Shown here: in pieces, positions 9,741-18,000 of the stretch
How positions within the stretch are numbered: position 1 is the first letter of the stretch
Layout of the letters: each line of letters starts with the position of its first letter
Assembly: GCF_900099935.1 (NCBI RefSeq)
Contig: NZ_FNEK01000042.1
Location: forward strand, 1-41,784
Length of the DNA stretch: 41,784 nt
Origin: Aliiruegeria lutimaris
GTDB lineage: Bacteria; Pseudomonadota; Alphaproteobacteria; Rhodobacterales; Rhodobacteraceae
Direction of reading: 5' to 3'
Notes under the pieces: model-generated
Database searches by the model: none
What the model was told of the DNA's origin: nothing
The model's input: only the letters and a program-made list of their open reading frames with translations
Position numbers and translations under genes: made by a program

Positions 9741-10742
9741 ATGCGCATGAAGCGGATCACGTCTCTTTCCCGGATAACCCAGGCTGAGCGCGGTGCATAT
9801 ACTGCGATCGGCAATTTCGATGGCGTGCATCTTGGCCACCAGGCGGTTCTGGAACTGACCAAGAAAAGTGCCGATGCGCAGGGCGCTCCGCTCGCGGTGC
9901 TGACCTTCGAGCCGCATCCGCGCGAAGTGTTCCGCCCCGACGATCCCCCTTTCCGCCTGATGAACTCCGAGGCCAAGGCGCACCGCCTGAGCAAGCTCGG
10001 CGTTGATCTGCTCTATGAAATTCCCTTCGACGCCGCCCTTTTCGGTCTCGCCGAAGCCGAATTCAGCGAGAAGATCCTCGTCAATGGGCTCGGCGTCTCG
10101 GGCGTGACCGTCGGCGCGGATTTCTGCTACGGCAAGGGACGCGCCGGCAATACCGAAACCCTCCGGCAGGCCGGTCAGAAACACGGCTTCGCCGTGACGA
10201 TCGCCGAGCTGCTCGGGCTGGCCGGCGGCGGCGAGCGGGTCTCCTCCACCGCCATCCGCAATGCGCTGCACGACGGCGTCCCGCACAAGGCGGCAGCGAT
10301 GCTCGGGCACTGGCACCGCATCGAAGGCCCGGTCCTGCATGGCGAGAAACGTGGCCGCAACCTCGGCTACCCGACGGCGAACATGGATATTTCCGGCATC
10401 CACCCGCCGAAATTCGGCGTCTACGCGGTGCTGGTCGAGGTCGTCACCGGGCCGCATGCCGGCCACTACCGCGGGGTTTCTTCGCTCGGCATCCGGCCGA
10501 TGTTCGGGGAAAACCTGCCCAATCTCGAAACGCACCTTTTCGACTTCAAGGGTGAGCTCTACGACGAGCATCTCTCGGTCGGCCTCGTGCAATTCCTGCG
10601 CCCGGAGATGAAGTTCGACGGCGTGGACGCTCTTGTCGCCCAGATCCGGCGCGACGAGGACAAAGCCCGCGAGATCCTCTCGCAAGTCCCGCTCGTGGGC
10701 TTCCCGCGCGAGGCCATTGGGAGTTTCCAGATCGATGTCTGA
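9741..10742 (+). CDS. ribF: Bifunctional riboflavin kinase / FAD synthetase
   Basis: This 333-residue enzyme makes FMN and FAD from riboflavin. The N-terminal adenylyltransferase domain (about 1-190) shows GNFDGVHLGHQ, the HxGH-like nucleotide site, and TFEPHPREVF. The linker has the family motif VSSTAIRNAL. The C-terminal flavokinase domain (about 195-325) has GYPTANM and ETHLFDFKGELYDEHL. Two in-frame starts are close: ATG 9741 directly abuts the AGGGG sequence, so ATG 9747 (MKRITSLS), with proper spacing, may be the real one. The 3' end overlaps the next gene by 8 bp, implying translational coupling. Confidence 0.96.
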   Translation: MRMKRITSLSRITQAERGAYTAIGNFDGVHLGHQAVLELTKKSADAQGAPLAVLTFEPHPREVFRPDDPPFRLMNSEAKAHRLSKLGVDLLYEIPFDAALFGLAEAEFSEKILVNGLGVSGVTVGADFCYGKGRAGNTETLRQAGQKHGFAVTIAELLGLAGGGERVSSTAIRNALHDGVPHKAAAMLGHWHRIEGPVLHGEKRGRNLGYPTANMDISGIHPPKFGVYAVLVEVVTGPHAGHYRGVSSLGIRPMFGENLPNLETHLFDFKGELYDEHLSVGLVQFLRPEMKFDGVDALVAQIRRDEDKAREILSQVPLVGFPREAIGSFQIDV

Positions 10743-11205
10743 AGCGAGACGCCTTCCCACGCTGCGACCGCGATTCTGGGAAAAGCTGCCGCTTGAGAAG
10801 CTGACCCAGCCGGAATGGGAAGCGCTCTGCGACGGCTGTGGCAAATGCTGCCTGAACAAGCTCGAAGATGCCGATACCGGCGAGGTCGCCTTCACCCGAG
10901 TGGCGTGCCGCCTGCTGGACGACGACACCTGCCGATGCGCCCATTACGAGAACCGCCACCAGTTCGTGCCCGACTGCGTGACGCTCACCTCCGAGAATAT
11001 CCAGACCAACGCCTACTGGATGCCCTCCACCTGCGCCTACCGCTTGCTGGCCGAAGGCAAGCCGCTGCCCAGCTGGCACTACCTCGTCTCGGGGGATCGC
11101 AACATGGTGCACACAGCGGGCATCTCGGTCCGGCACATCACGGTGTCGGAATTCGACACCCCCGAGGAGGATTGGGAGGACTACCTCTTCGAGGGCGAAT
11201 TCTAG
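10735..11205 (+). CDS. YcgN family cysteine-cluster protein (UPF0260)
   Basis: This 156-residue cytoplasmic protein of the YcgN/UPF0260 family lies in the wider YkgJ-type Cys-cluster group. The cluster LCDGCGKCCLNK supplies C32, C35, C38 and C39, with further Cys at 58, 66, 68 and 81. These look like metal or Fe-S ligands, though the family function is unknown. The conserved end VRHITVSEFDTPEEDWEDYL is typical. The start is ATG 10735, inside the last 8 bp of ribF (ATGTCTGA), so it is probably translated by coupling from the ribF message. A role linked to flavin supply is suggested only by this neighbourhood. Confidence 0.93.
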   Translation: MSEARRLPTLRPRFWEKLPLEKLTQPEWEALCDGCGKCCLNKLEDADTGEVAFTRVACRLLDDDTCRCAHYENRHQFVPDCVTLTSENIQTNAYWMPSTCAYRLLAEGKPLPSWHYLVSGDRNMVHTAGISVRHITVSEFDTPEEDWEDYLFEGEF

Positions 11206-11262
11206 CCCCACCAGCCGCAGGCCCCCTTTCCGAATCTTTCTGTCAGCGCTAGGGCTTGGCCC

Positions 11263-12306
11263 ATGCATTATGCCTCCGACAATACCGGCCCCGTTCACCC
11301 CAAGGTCATGGAAGCGCTCCTGCGCGCCAACGAGGGCTATGCACCCGCCTATGGCGCCGAAGCCCTGACCCGGGAAGTCACCAACCAGATCCGCGAGATC
11401 TTCGAGGCGCCCGACGCCGTGGTACATCTGGTCGCCACGGGTACGGCGGCGAATTCGCTCCTGCTGGCCAGCCACACGGCACCCTGGGACACGATCTTCT
11501 GCAGCCGCGTCTCCCATATCCACGAGGACGAGTGCAACGCGCCCGAATTCTACTGCGGCGGTGCGAAGCTGACGCTGGTTCCGACCGAGGACGGCAAGAT
11601 GTCACCGGCGGGCCTGCGCGCCGCCATCGAGGCGGAAGAGACGCGCGGCGTGCACGGCCCGCAACGCGGCCCCGTTTCGCTGACACAGGCCACTGAAAAG
11701 GGCACGGTGCACACGCTCGAAGAACTCTGCGCGCTGACAGAGGTCGCGCGGGAGTTCCGCCTCAGGACCCATATGGACGGTGCGCGTTTTGCCAACGCAC
11801 TGTCCACCCTCGGCTGCAGCCCGGCCGAGATGACGTGGAAAGCCGGCATCGACATGCTGAGCTTCGGCGGCACCAAGAACGGCCTGATGGGAGTCGAGGC
11901 CGCGATCCTGTTCGATCCGGCGCGCGACACGGAGTTTCAGCTTCGGCGCAAACGCGGGGCGCATCTGTTTTCCAAGCACCGCTACCTCGCGGCGCAGATG
12001 CAGGCCTATCTCACCGACAATCTCTGGCTGGACATGGCCGCGGCGGCCAATGCCGCCTGCCAGAATCTGGCTGACGGGTTCCGCGAGGCACCGGGCGCAA
12101 ACCTGATGTACCGCCCCGAGGCAAATATCCTCTTCGCCCGCCTGCCGCGTAGCACACATAGGCGCCTCTTCGCGGCTGGTGCCGAGTACCACCTCTGGAA
12201 TGGCTACCTGGAAAGTGGCGCGGAAGATGAACGGATCGCCGCGCGGTTCGTGACCGACTGGTCCGCAAATCCGTCCGATACGGAGCGTTTCCTCTCCCTG
12301 CTCTGA
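11263..12306 (+). CDS. ltaE: Low-specificity L-threonine aldolase
   Basis: This 347-residue fold-type I PLP enzyme of the beta-eliminating lyase family cleaves threonine or allo-threonine to glycine and acetaldehyde. It opens at the conserved ASDNTGPVHPKVMEAL. H85 lies in RVSHIHEDE, D172 in THMDGARFANAL, and the PLP-binding Lys is K205 in LSFGGTKNGLMGVEA. The length is normal for the family. The upstream gap from the Cys-cluster gene is 57 bp, so it may share its transcript. Downstream lies a cluster of hairpin repeats that probably terminates it. Confidence 0.92.
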   Translation: MHYASDNTGPVHPKVMEALLRANEGYAPAYGAEALTREVTNQIREIFEAPDAVVHLVATGTAANSLLLASHTAPWDTIFCSRVSHIHEDECNAPEFYCGGAKLTLVPTEDGKMSPAGLRAAIEAEETRGVHGPQRGPVSLTQATEKGTVHTLEELCALTEVAREFRLRTHMDGARFANALSTLGCSPAEMTWKAGIDMLSFGGTKNGLMGVEAAILFDPARDTEFQLRRKRGAHLFSKHRYLAAQMQAYLTDNLWLDMAAAANAACQNLADGFREAPGANLMYRPEANILFARLPRSTHRRLFAAGAEYHLWNGYLESGAEDERIAARFVTDWSANPSDTERFLSLL

Positions 12307-12378
12307 GCAGAGCGCGTTTCGCGTGGAACCGCGGACAATGTCGGTTCGGCATCCGTCGCACCGTTTCCGGACAGATTC

Positions 12379-12411
12379 GGGGGCTTCGCCCCCCCGCGCT
12401 CTTGCGAGCGC
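12379..12411. repeat. Tandem hairpins of a roseobacter-type intergenic repeat
   Basis: Two adjacent stem-loops: GGGGG-CTTCG-CCCCC (12379-12393) and GCGCTC-TTGC-GAGCGC (12396-12411), followed by CCCCAGGATATTTGAGG. The last segment resembles the GGATACTTG segment at 25107-25118, which suggests a dispersed element. It lies about 70 bp after ltaE and may act as a terminator or stabiliser. Confidence 0.7.
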
Positions 12412-12689
12412 TCCCCCCAGGATATTTGAGGAAAGATGATTTGAGTTTTGTCTTTCATCCTCCTTCTCCGGGTTCAGCGTATTCAGGGAGGCGCGAGGCC
12501 GGCAATGCCCTGCCGGGCGCACGATCCGAAGGCACGATCCGAAGGATCGTTCGCGCGCGAAGCGCGCGCCCTTGAACGTCAGGCGGGACCGCATGGGTCC
12601 ATTCGGGGCAAGTCTGTCACGAAACCGTCGATTGCCCGGGAAACAAGACCGGGCTAGACCGAGCGGGTATTTCGATAAACGGAGTTTTC
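12412..12689. other. Repeat-rich gap between ltaE and the methyltransferase
   Basis: The ltaE-methyltransferase gap of about 380 bp holds the hairpins at 12379-12411 and the tandem repeats at 12519-12568. Minus-strand open frames run through the repeat and read as low-complexity sequence, so I see no gene. The last 100 bp should carry the promoter of the methyltransferase, but no clear -35/-10 pair stands out. Confidence 0.5.
12519..12568. repeat. 13 bp tandem repeat plus two palindromes
   Basis: GCACGATCCGAAG occurs twice head to tail (12519-12531, 12532-12544). The second copy runs into a perfect stem ACGATCC-GAA-GGATCGT (12534-12550). Next comes a second stem CGCGCGC-GAA-GCGCGCG (12552-12568). 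Both share a GAA loop. This looks like a non-coding REP-like element, not a gene. Confidence 0.7.
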
Positions 12690-13322
12690 ATGGCGCATTC
12701 TCACCGATTCTGGAACTGGATTGCCCGGCGATATGCCCGCACTCCCATTCGGGACGAGGCGGCCTACCGCGAAAAGCTGCGGCGGACACAGGCTGTTCTT
12801 CAACCTGACTGGAACGTGCTGGAATTCGGCTGCGGCACCGGATCGACAGCGCTGGAACACGCGCCGCATGTCGCCAGTATTCGCGGCATCGATTCCGCGC
12901 CGAAAATGATCGACATCTGCCGCGAGAAACTGGACGCGGGCGCGGTGCCAAACGCCACCTTCGACGTGGATGCCATCGACACGCTCGACGCCGAGGATGG
13001 CATCTATGACGCGGTGCTCGGCATGAGCATCCTGCACCTTGTCGATGACCGGGATGCCGTGATCGGCAAGGTCCATCGCCTGCTCAAACCCGGTGGCGTT
13101 TTCGTCAGTTCGACAATGTGCCTCGAAGGCCAGGCCCGGCTCTTGACGAATACCCTGTTGCCGCTGGGAAACCTGCTCGGATTGCTGCCCAGGATCCATG
13201 CCTTCAGCCGCAACGGATTGATCGACGCGCTCACCACGGCGGGTTTTGAGATCGAGGAGAATTGGCAGCCGGATGACGACTCGATGAAGGCCGTCTTCGT
13301 CATTGCTCGCAAGCCCGCCTAG
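12690..13322 (+). CDS. Class I SAM-dependent methyltransferase
   Basis: This 210-residue Rossmann-fold methyltransferase of the Methyltransf_11/25 type has SAM motif I VLEFGCGTGSTAL (43-55), motif II GIDSAPKMID, motif IV YDAVLGMSILHLV and the post-motif VHRLLKPGGVFVSST. The substrate cannot be read from the sequence. The start at 12690 has GGAG 6-9 bp upstream. The N-terminal FWNWIARRYAR is amphipathic and basic. Its last 4 bp overlap the end of the convergent alpha/beta hydrolase gene. It appears monocistronic, lying after a repeat-filled gap. Confidence 0.9.
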   Translation: MAHSHRFWNWIARRYARTPIRDEAAYREKLRRTQAVLQPDWNVLEFGCGTGSTALEHAPHVASIRGIDSAPKMIDICREKLDAGAVPNATFDVDAIDTLDAEDGIYDAVLGMSILHLVDDRDAVIGKVHRLLKPGGVFVSSTMCLEGQARLLTNTLLPLGNLLGLLPRIHAFSRNGLIDALTTAGFEIEENWQPDDDSMKAVFVIARKPA

Positions 13323-14098
13323 GAGAAAGGCACACGCCCGGCCTCGATGGACTGGCCTAGCACATCGGCCATTTCAGCCGGATGGTTCAGCGGCAGCATA
13401 TGCCCGGCCCCGTCGATCTCCACGCGGCGGGCACGTGGCATGCGGCTGGCCAGTGCCCCGGCAATATCCCTGACGACGTCCGGGCTGTCCGACCCCGACA
13501 CGATGGTTACCGGGACAGTCAGCGCCTCCAGCCGACCGGGCGAGAGGATCCCGGCACCGTCATGGTGCAGGGTCGCGGTCTGATCCGTCACGATATGGAT
13601 CTGCTCGACGATACGAGCCCGTGCAGGACGTGGGAGACACTCCCAGGGAAGGCCCGCGCCCCAGGTATCGGTAAAGTATTTCGCAGCGGCCTCGCGGTCC
13701 TGCGCGTGAGAGAGGCGCTCCAGCTCACGCCATTCATTCGCCGCTTCCATGCGCCCCTGCGCGGAAGCCGCCGCCGCGAACAGGACCGGCTCGACCAGCG
13801 TCAGGCTCAACACCCGTTCGGGCGTGCGCAGCGCATATTCCAGCGCCACGACAGCCCCGAAGGAATGCCCCAGAACATGGCAGGGTTCCTGCGGAAGCTC
13901 CGCCAGTGTCTCGAGCGAGGCCGCCATGAAATCCCCGCCGCTCTCCCAATCCGGCCGGTCGCCATGGCCCGGAAGATCCGGCGCCAGGACTGTGACCTGA
14001 TTGGAGAGATTGGCGGTCATCGGTGCCCAGACACCCCCATGGGCCAGCGTGCAATGCAGCGCGACGACAGGTTCCGGACCGTGCCCGAGGCTTCGCAT
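13319..14098 (-). CDS. Alpha/beta-fold hydrolase
   Basis: This 259-residue alpha/beta hydrolase has the oxyanion-region HCTLAHGG, the nucleophile elbow LGHSFGAVVALEYAL (catalytic Ser in GHSFG), an acid-position loop VSGSDSPD and the catalytic His in DGAGHMLPLNHP. It resembles esterase or enol-lactonase type members. The substrate is unknown. It starts 8 bp after the stop of the HCCA-isomerase-like gene on the same strand, so the two are probably one transcript, which hints at an aromatic or glutathione-linked catabolic step. Its end overlaps the convergent methyltransferase by 4 bp. Confidence 0.9.
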   Translation of the reverse strand: MRSLGHGPEPVVALHCTLAHGGVWAPMTANLSNQVTVLAPDLPGHGDRPDWESGGDFMAASLETLAELPQEPCHVLGHSFGAVVALEYALRTPERVLSLTLVEPVLFAAAASAQGRMEAANEWRELERLSHAQDREAAAKYFTDTWGAGLPWECLPRPARARIVEQIHIVTDQTATLHHDGAGILSPGRLEALTVPVTIVSGSDSPDVVRDIAGALASRMPRARRVEIDGAGHMLPLNHPAEMADVLGQSIEAGRVPFS

Positions 14099-14106
14099 GA
14101 TGCCGC

Positions 14107-14703
14107 TCAGAGCCTTCCCGCCAGGTAGGCGTCCAGATCGTCCAGCCGGTCATGGCCCCAGAAACGTTCATCGGTCTCCGTGATATAGAAAGGCGAGCCG
14201 AAGACACCGCGATTGACGGCCTCTTCAAGGTTGGCGGCATAGGTCTCTGCGCCCATCAGCAGGCCGGAATCGGCCAGCGTGGGATCGAATCCGGCATTGC
14301 CGAGGCATTCGCGCACAACGTCATCGCTGGCGATGTCCTTTTCCTCGGCCCAGACGGCGCGCAGGAAAGACTGAACCAGCGGGCCGACATTGCCGCCCGA
14401 TTTCTGCGCCGCGATGATGGCGTAGGAGGATGGCGCGGCGTTGGTCGGGAAATAGGCCGGCTTGAAATTCATCGCCATGCCCGTTTTCTTCGCCGCCCGC
14501 TTCAGTTCCTGCATACGGTATTCCAGCCGGGAGGGGTGCCGGTCCGGCGGTGCCGTCCCGCCAGTCCGCGGGAAGAGCGCGATGATATCCATCGGCTTGT
14601 AGGTAATCGTCGCGCCGTGTTTCTCGGCGATCTCTTCCAGCCGGTTGCCGGCCAGGTAGGTAAAGGGCGAAAGTGTCGAGAAGAAATAATCAATTTGCGG
14701 CAT
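14107..14703 (-). CDS. 2-hydroxychromene-2-carboxylate isomerase-like (DsbA/kappa-GST fold)
   Basis: This 198-residue thioredoxin-fold protein of the HCCA isomerase family starts MPQIDYFFSTLSPFTYLAG, where the SPFTYLA segment carries the kappa-class GST active Ser (S12). Family sequence continues through YKPMDIIALFPRTGG and the C-terminal cis-Pro region GVFGSPFYITETDERFWGHDRL. Characterised members isomerise 2-hydroxychromene-2-carboxylate with glutathione in naphthalene breakdown. Many genomic homologues have unknown substrates. It has GGAG upstream of 14703 and is followed after 8 bp by the alpha/beta hydrolase, its likely operon partner. Confidence 0.92.
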   Translation of the reverse strand: MPQIDYFFSTLSPFTYLAGNRLEEIAEKHGATITYKPMDIIALFPRTGGTAPPDRHPSRLEYRMQELKRAAKKTGMAMNFKPAYFPTNAAPSSYAIIAAQKSGGNVGPLVQSFLRAVWAEEKDIASDDVVRECLGNAGFDPTLADSGLLMGAETYAANLEEAVNRGVFGSPFYITETDERFWGHDRLDDLDAYLAGRL

Positions 14704-14840
14704 TGGCCTCTCCGTGTCAGCGTTGCAACCCTAGCGACCCGGTGGCAGTTGACAATGGGTGATGCTTCGGTTCCTAGAAATCGGCAGTCACGTCACGGGC
14801 CGCATAATGCCGCTGACGCCAGCACATCGGACAGCAGATC

Positions 14841-16340
14841 ATGGCCGCAAACACCCGTAACGCTCTTTTCGTGGCCCTTGCCACCTTCGCCCTTGCGCTG
14901 GCAATCCGCCTGCTGGGCGTCGGTCTGCGCGAGCCCTGGCTCGACGAGGTCTATTCCCAGTTCGCGATCTCGCGCGAATGGTATGGGCTGGCTGCCGACA
15001 GGATCAGCCGGGGCCACTCGCCGCTCTATTACGCGCTGATGAAGGCTTTTGGCATTCCGGGGGCCGATGTCGCCGCCATGCGCGCAGCATCCTCGGTATT
15101 TGACGCCCTCGGGGCCGGGATCGTCGCCGGCGCGCTGGCGCTTCATGTGGGCCGGCCAGCGGCGCTCTTCTTCGGCTTTCTCTATGCGTGGTCTCCCGTG
15201 GCGATCCACTGGGCACAGAACGCCCGACCCTATGGTTTGCTGATCTTCTTTGTCAGCATTGGCCTTGCCGGCGCGATCGGCCTTCTGGCAACGCTGGGAC
15301 GCGAGGGAGCGGTGGCCACACGCCGCCAGAGGCGCCTCTTCGGCTTCGGCTTCTCCATGGCCAGCCTGACGATCACGGCCGGGATCTTCGCGTTCCTCGC
15401 CACGGCCCTGCTGCCCTTTGCCCTGCCAAGGACGCGCCGCGACAAGGCCTTCCTCAAGCGCTGGAAGAAAGCCCTGAAGGTACCCGCCGTCGTGTCGGTC
15501 CTGGCCTATTTCGCCATGAGCGGGCCGCATATCGCCCGCCAGGTCGATGGCTACTGGGCCGAGAAATACAACCCGCTGGGCCTCGACGGGCTGGGCCGAC
15601 TCTGGTCCTCGATGCTCTCCGATGGCGGGCTTGCGGAGGGTATCGCGCGACTGGGAGGACCGCAGGCGGCGAACATGCCGCTCATCTGGGCGGGCTCGGC
15701 GCTGTTCGTGGCCTTCCTTGTCCTCGGCCTCGCCCGGATCCGATACCGCCCCGCCCTGATCGCCCCCGCCTGCCTGATGGCCGGCTACACGCTGATCCTG
15801 CTCTGCGTCAGCATCTGGACCAGCGTACTGGTCGCACGCTATTTCCTGCCGCCCTGGATCGCCCTGCTCGCGCTGGCCGGAACCGGCATGGCCGCAGCCC
15901 GGGCGCGCACGCGCTGGAGTTGGCTGGCAATCGCGCCGCTGATGCTGCTCTTCGCCTTCTCCGGTTATTTCAAGGCCACGCAACCCGGCGCACCCCGCGA
16001 CCGCTCGCTGGAACCGGTGGCCGAGATCATCAACCGGGTACCGCCGGAAACGGTCAGCCTGCTGATCGACAAGACCGGCGGTGTCAGGAGCGAACTGATC
16101 CTCGAACTCTGGCCGCATCATTTCGACCGCCCGGAGCTTGACCGGATGTGGCCGCGCTCCTTCACGCTGTCCCGCCTGACCGACGCGCTCGAGAGCGGGC
16201 AGAACAGTTTTGCCTATTTCCAGCAGGACGGGCTCGACGAGGCACTGCAGGAGGGCGCCCCCGAGCCGCGCTGCCTGTACAGGTTCGACGATTGGGTACT
16301 GGCGTATTGGGGCGAGGCCAACGAGGTTTGCGCCCCCTGA
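14841..16340 (+). CDS. GT-C-like polytopic membrane glycosyltransferase, ArnT/PMT type
   Basis: This 499-residue protein has about 9-11 hydrophobic segments and a soluble C-terminal domain of about 120 residues. The first loop holds EPWLDEVYSQF, with the acidic D35-E36 pair expected for GT-C enzymes that transfer sugar from a lipid-linked donor (ArnT, PMT family 39). NARPYGLL in a later loop is also typical. Donor and acceptor are unknown, but periplasmic glycosylation of lipid or protein is likely by family. It is flanked by the divergent isomerase gene and by prs, without other glycan genes, so it looks orphan. Confidence 0.8.
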   Translation: MAANTRNALFVALATFALALAIRLLGVGLREPWLDEVYSQFAISREWYGLAADRISRGHSPLYYALMKAFGIPGADVAAMRAASSVFDALGAGIVAGALALHVGRPAALFFGFLYAWSPVAIHWAQNARPYGLLIFFVSIGLAGAIGLLATLGREGAVATRRQRRLFGFGFSMASLTITAGIFAFLATALLPFALPRTRRDKAFLKRWKKALKVPAVVSVLAYFAMSGPHIARQVDGYWAEKYNPLGLDGLGRLWSSMLSDGGLAEGIARLGGPQAANMPLIWAGSALFVAFLVLGLARIRYRPALIAPACLMAGYTLILLCVSIWTSVLVARYFLPPWIALLALAGTGMAAARARTRWSWLAIAPLMLLFAFSGYFKATQPGAPRDRSLEPVAEIINRVPPETVSLLIDKTGGVRSELILELWPHHFDRPELDRMWPRSFTLSRLTDALESGQNSFAYFQQDGLDEALQEGAPEPRCLYRFDDWVLAYWGEANEVCAP

Positions 16341-16474
16341 GCGTCCAGGCCTGTGCAACAGCGCCGCAATGCGGCGAATGCTGACAAAAGGGAGTGTTTA
16401 AATTTCGTCGCCCATGGGTTAGGCGGAACCCGTCACATACCTGTCATGATTCCGTGCACTCCGGAGCGAACCGA

Positions 16475-17488
16475 ATGATACCCCACCAGAGCCAGCCGAA
16501 ACTGATTGCCGGCAATGCCAACCTGCCGCTTGCCCAGGCAATCTCCCGGCGCGTTTCCATGAGCCGCGGCATGTCCGTAGGACTTGTCGATGCCCGCGTG
16601 GAGCGGTTCAACGATCAGGAAATCTTCGTCGAGGTGTACGAGAATGTCCGCGGCGAGGACATGTTCATCATCCAGCCGACCTCGAACCCGGCCAATGACA
16701 ACCTTATGGAGCTGCTGATCATGGCCGACGCGCTGCGCCGCTCCTCGGCCCAGCGCATCACTGCCGTGATTCCCTATTTCGGCTATGCCCGCCAGGATCG
16801 CCGCGCCAAGGCCCGCACGCCGATCTCGGCCAAGCTGGTGGCCAACATGATCGCCGCCTCCGGCATCGAGCGGGTACTGACCATGGATCTGCACGCCACC
16901 CAGATCCAGGGCTTCTTCGACATCCCGGTGGACAACCTCTATGCCTCGCCGATCTTTTCGCTCGATATCCAGCACAAGTTCGGCAAGAAGCTCGACAAGG
17001 TGACGGTGATCTCGCCCGACGTGGGCGGCGTGGGCCGCGCGCGCGAGCTTGCCAAGCGGATCGGCTGCGCGCTGGCCATCGTCGACAAGCGGCGCGAGAA
17101 GGCCGGCGAAGTGGCCGAGATGACCGTGATCGGTGACGTGCAGGGCCAGACCTGTATCATCGTGGACGACATCTGCGACACCGCCGGCACCCTCTGCAAG
17201 GCAGCGGACGTGCTGCTCCAGGCCGGGGCAAAGGAGGTCCATTCCTACATCACCCACGGCGTTCTGAGCGGCCCCGCTGTCGAACGGATTACCAATTCCT
17301 CGATGAAATCGTTGGTGATCACCGATTCCATAGAAGCGACGGAACCGGTCAAGAAGGCCAGGAACATCCGGATCGTGCCGACCGCGCCCATGTTCGCGCA
17401 GGCCATCCTGAATATCTGGAACGGCACCTCTGTCTCCTCGCTCTTCGATCACGAGTCGCTCGCCGCAATCTACGAAGGCACCTACTGA
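16475..17488 (+). CDS. prs: Ribose-phosphate pyrophosphokinase (PRPP synthetase)
   Basis: This 337-residue enzyme makes PRPP from ribose 5-phosphate and ATP for nucleotide, His and Trp synthesis. It shows [34 protein letters not shown] (metal and ATP-site region) and the PRPP loop [11 protein letters not shown]. The start ATG 16475 has GGAG 8 bp upstream. The frame is open further upstream, but the family starts near here. A 13 bp perfect hairpin follows at 17528-17557. It is slightly longer than the 310-320 residues of many homologues because of a divergent stretch at the C-terminus. Confidence 0.96.
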   Translation: MIPHQSQPKLIAGNANLPLAQAISRRVSMSRGMSVGLVDARVERFNDQEIFVEVYENVRGEDMFIIQPTSNPANDNLMELLIMADALRRSSAQRITAVIPYFGYARQDRRAKARTPISAKLVANMIAASGIERVLTMDLHATQIQGFFDIPVDNLYASPIFSLDIQHKFGKKLDKVTVISPDVGGVGRARELAKRIGCALAIVDKRREKAGEVAEMTVIGDVQGQTCIIVDDICDTAGTLCKAADVLLQAGAKEVHSYITHGVLSGPAVERITNSSMKSLVITDSIEATEPVKKARNIRIVPTAPMFAQAILNIWNGTSVSSLFDHESLAAIYEGTY

Positions 17489-17527
17489 GGCGCCTTCGTC
17501 CGGGCTGTCACGCCTGATCTGAACATG

Positions 17528-17557
17528 ACAAAGGCCCGGCATTTGCCGGGCCTTTGT
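17528..17557. terminator. Bidirectional terminator between prs and the H-type lectin gene
   Basis: ACAAAGGCCCGGC (17528-17540) pairs perfectly over 13 bp with GCCGGGCCTTTGT (17545-17557) around an ATTT loop. T-rich 3' sides exist on both strands, and it sits between two convergent genes, so it can serve both. Confidence 0.85.
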
Positions 17558-17587
17558 AATTGGCGGGGCGCACAGTCGCGGGCCGCA

Positions 17588-17938
17588 TCAGGGAATGTCC
17601 CAGTCATCCTCATGCGGCAACTCGCCGATCGCCAACCAGTTCGCCCGGGCGCGGGCAACCTGGGTATCGCCCCAGGTTCGAAACACAAGCTCGAACCCCT
17701 CCGCCGTGATCGCTTCCGCCGCGATCTCAATGCGAGAATTCCTGTCCGAATGGATATCCCACATTGACAGCGCAACCTGCACGTTCGGTGCCTTGCGGTA
17801 AGGTTCGGAGAACCGCACCTGCCGGATAACGCAACGCTCTCCCTCATCGGCCCACATGGGGCCGTTGTTCTGAAAATCGGAAAACAGCAGGGTTTCGCCC
17901 TGCTCAACACCAATAAGATGGTTCTGCAATCTCTTCAT
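17588..17938 (-). CDS. H-type lectin domain protein
   Basis: This 116-residue protein consists almost entirely of one H-type lectin domain (Pfam H_lectin), as found in discoidin and snail agglutinin. The pattern RQVRFSEPYRKAPNVQVALS, then WDIH, IEIAAEAITAEGFELVF and TWGDTQVARARANWLAIG matches the domain closely. Such domains form trimers or hexamers that bind GalNAc-like sugars. No signal peptide is visible, so its location and target are open. It lies 62 bp after the alpha-hydroxy-acid oxidase on the same strand and may be cotranscribed. The terminator at 17528-17557 ends it. Confidence 0.85.
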   Translation of the reverse strand: MKRLQNHLIGVEQGETLLFSDFQNNGPMWADEGERCVIRQVRFSEPYRKAPNVQVALSMWDIHSDRNSRIEIAAEAITAEGFELVFRTWGDTQVARARANWLAIGELPHEDDWDIP

Positions 17939-18000
17939 GGAGCGGGACTATTTCGGCATCGGTCAGGCCATGCAAGCGGATCGTAGCGATTTCCCTGACA

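Noticed and set aside
12204-12458. Minus-strand frame through the intergenic repeat
   Set aside because: It translates the hairpin repeat and the antisense end of ltaE. Such frames recur wherever this repeat occurs.
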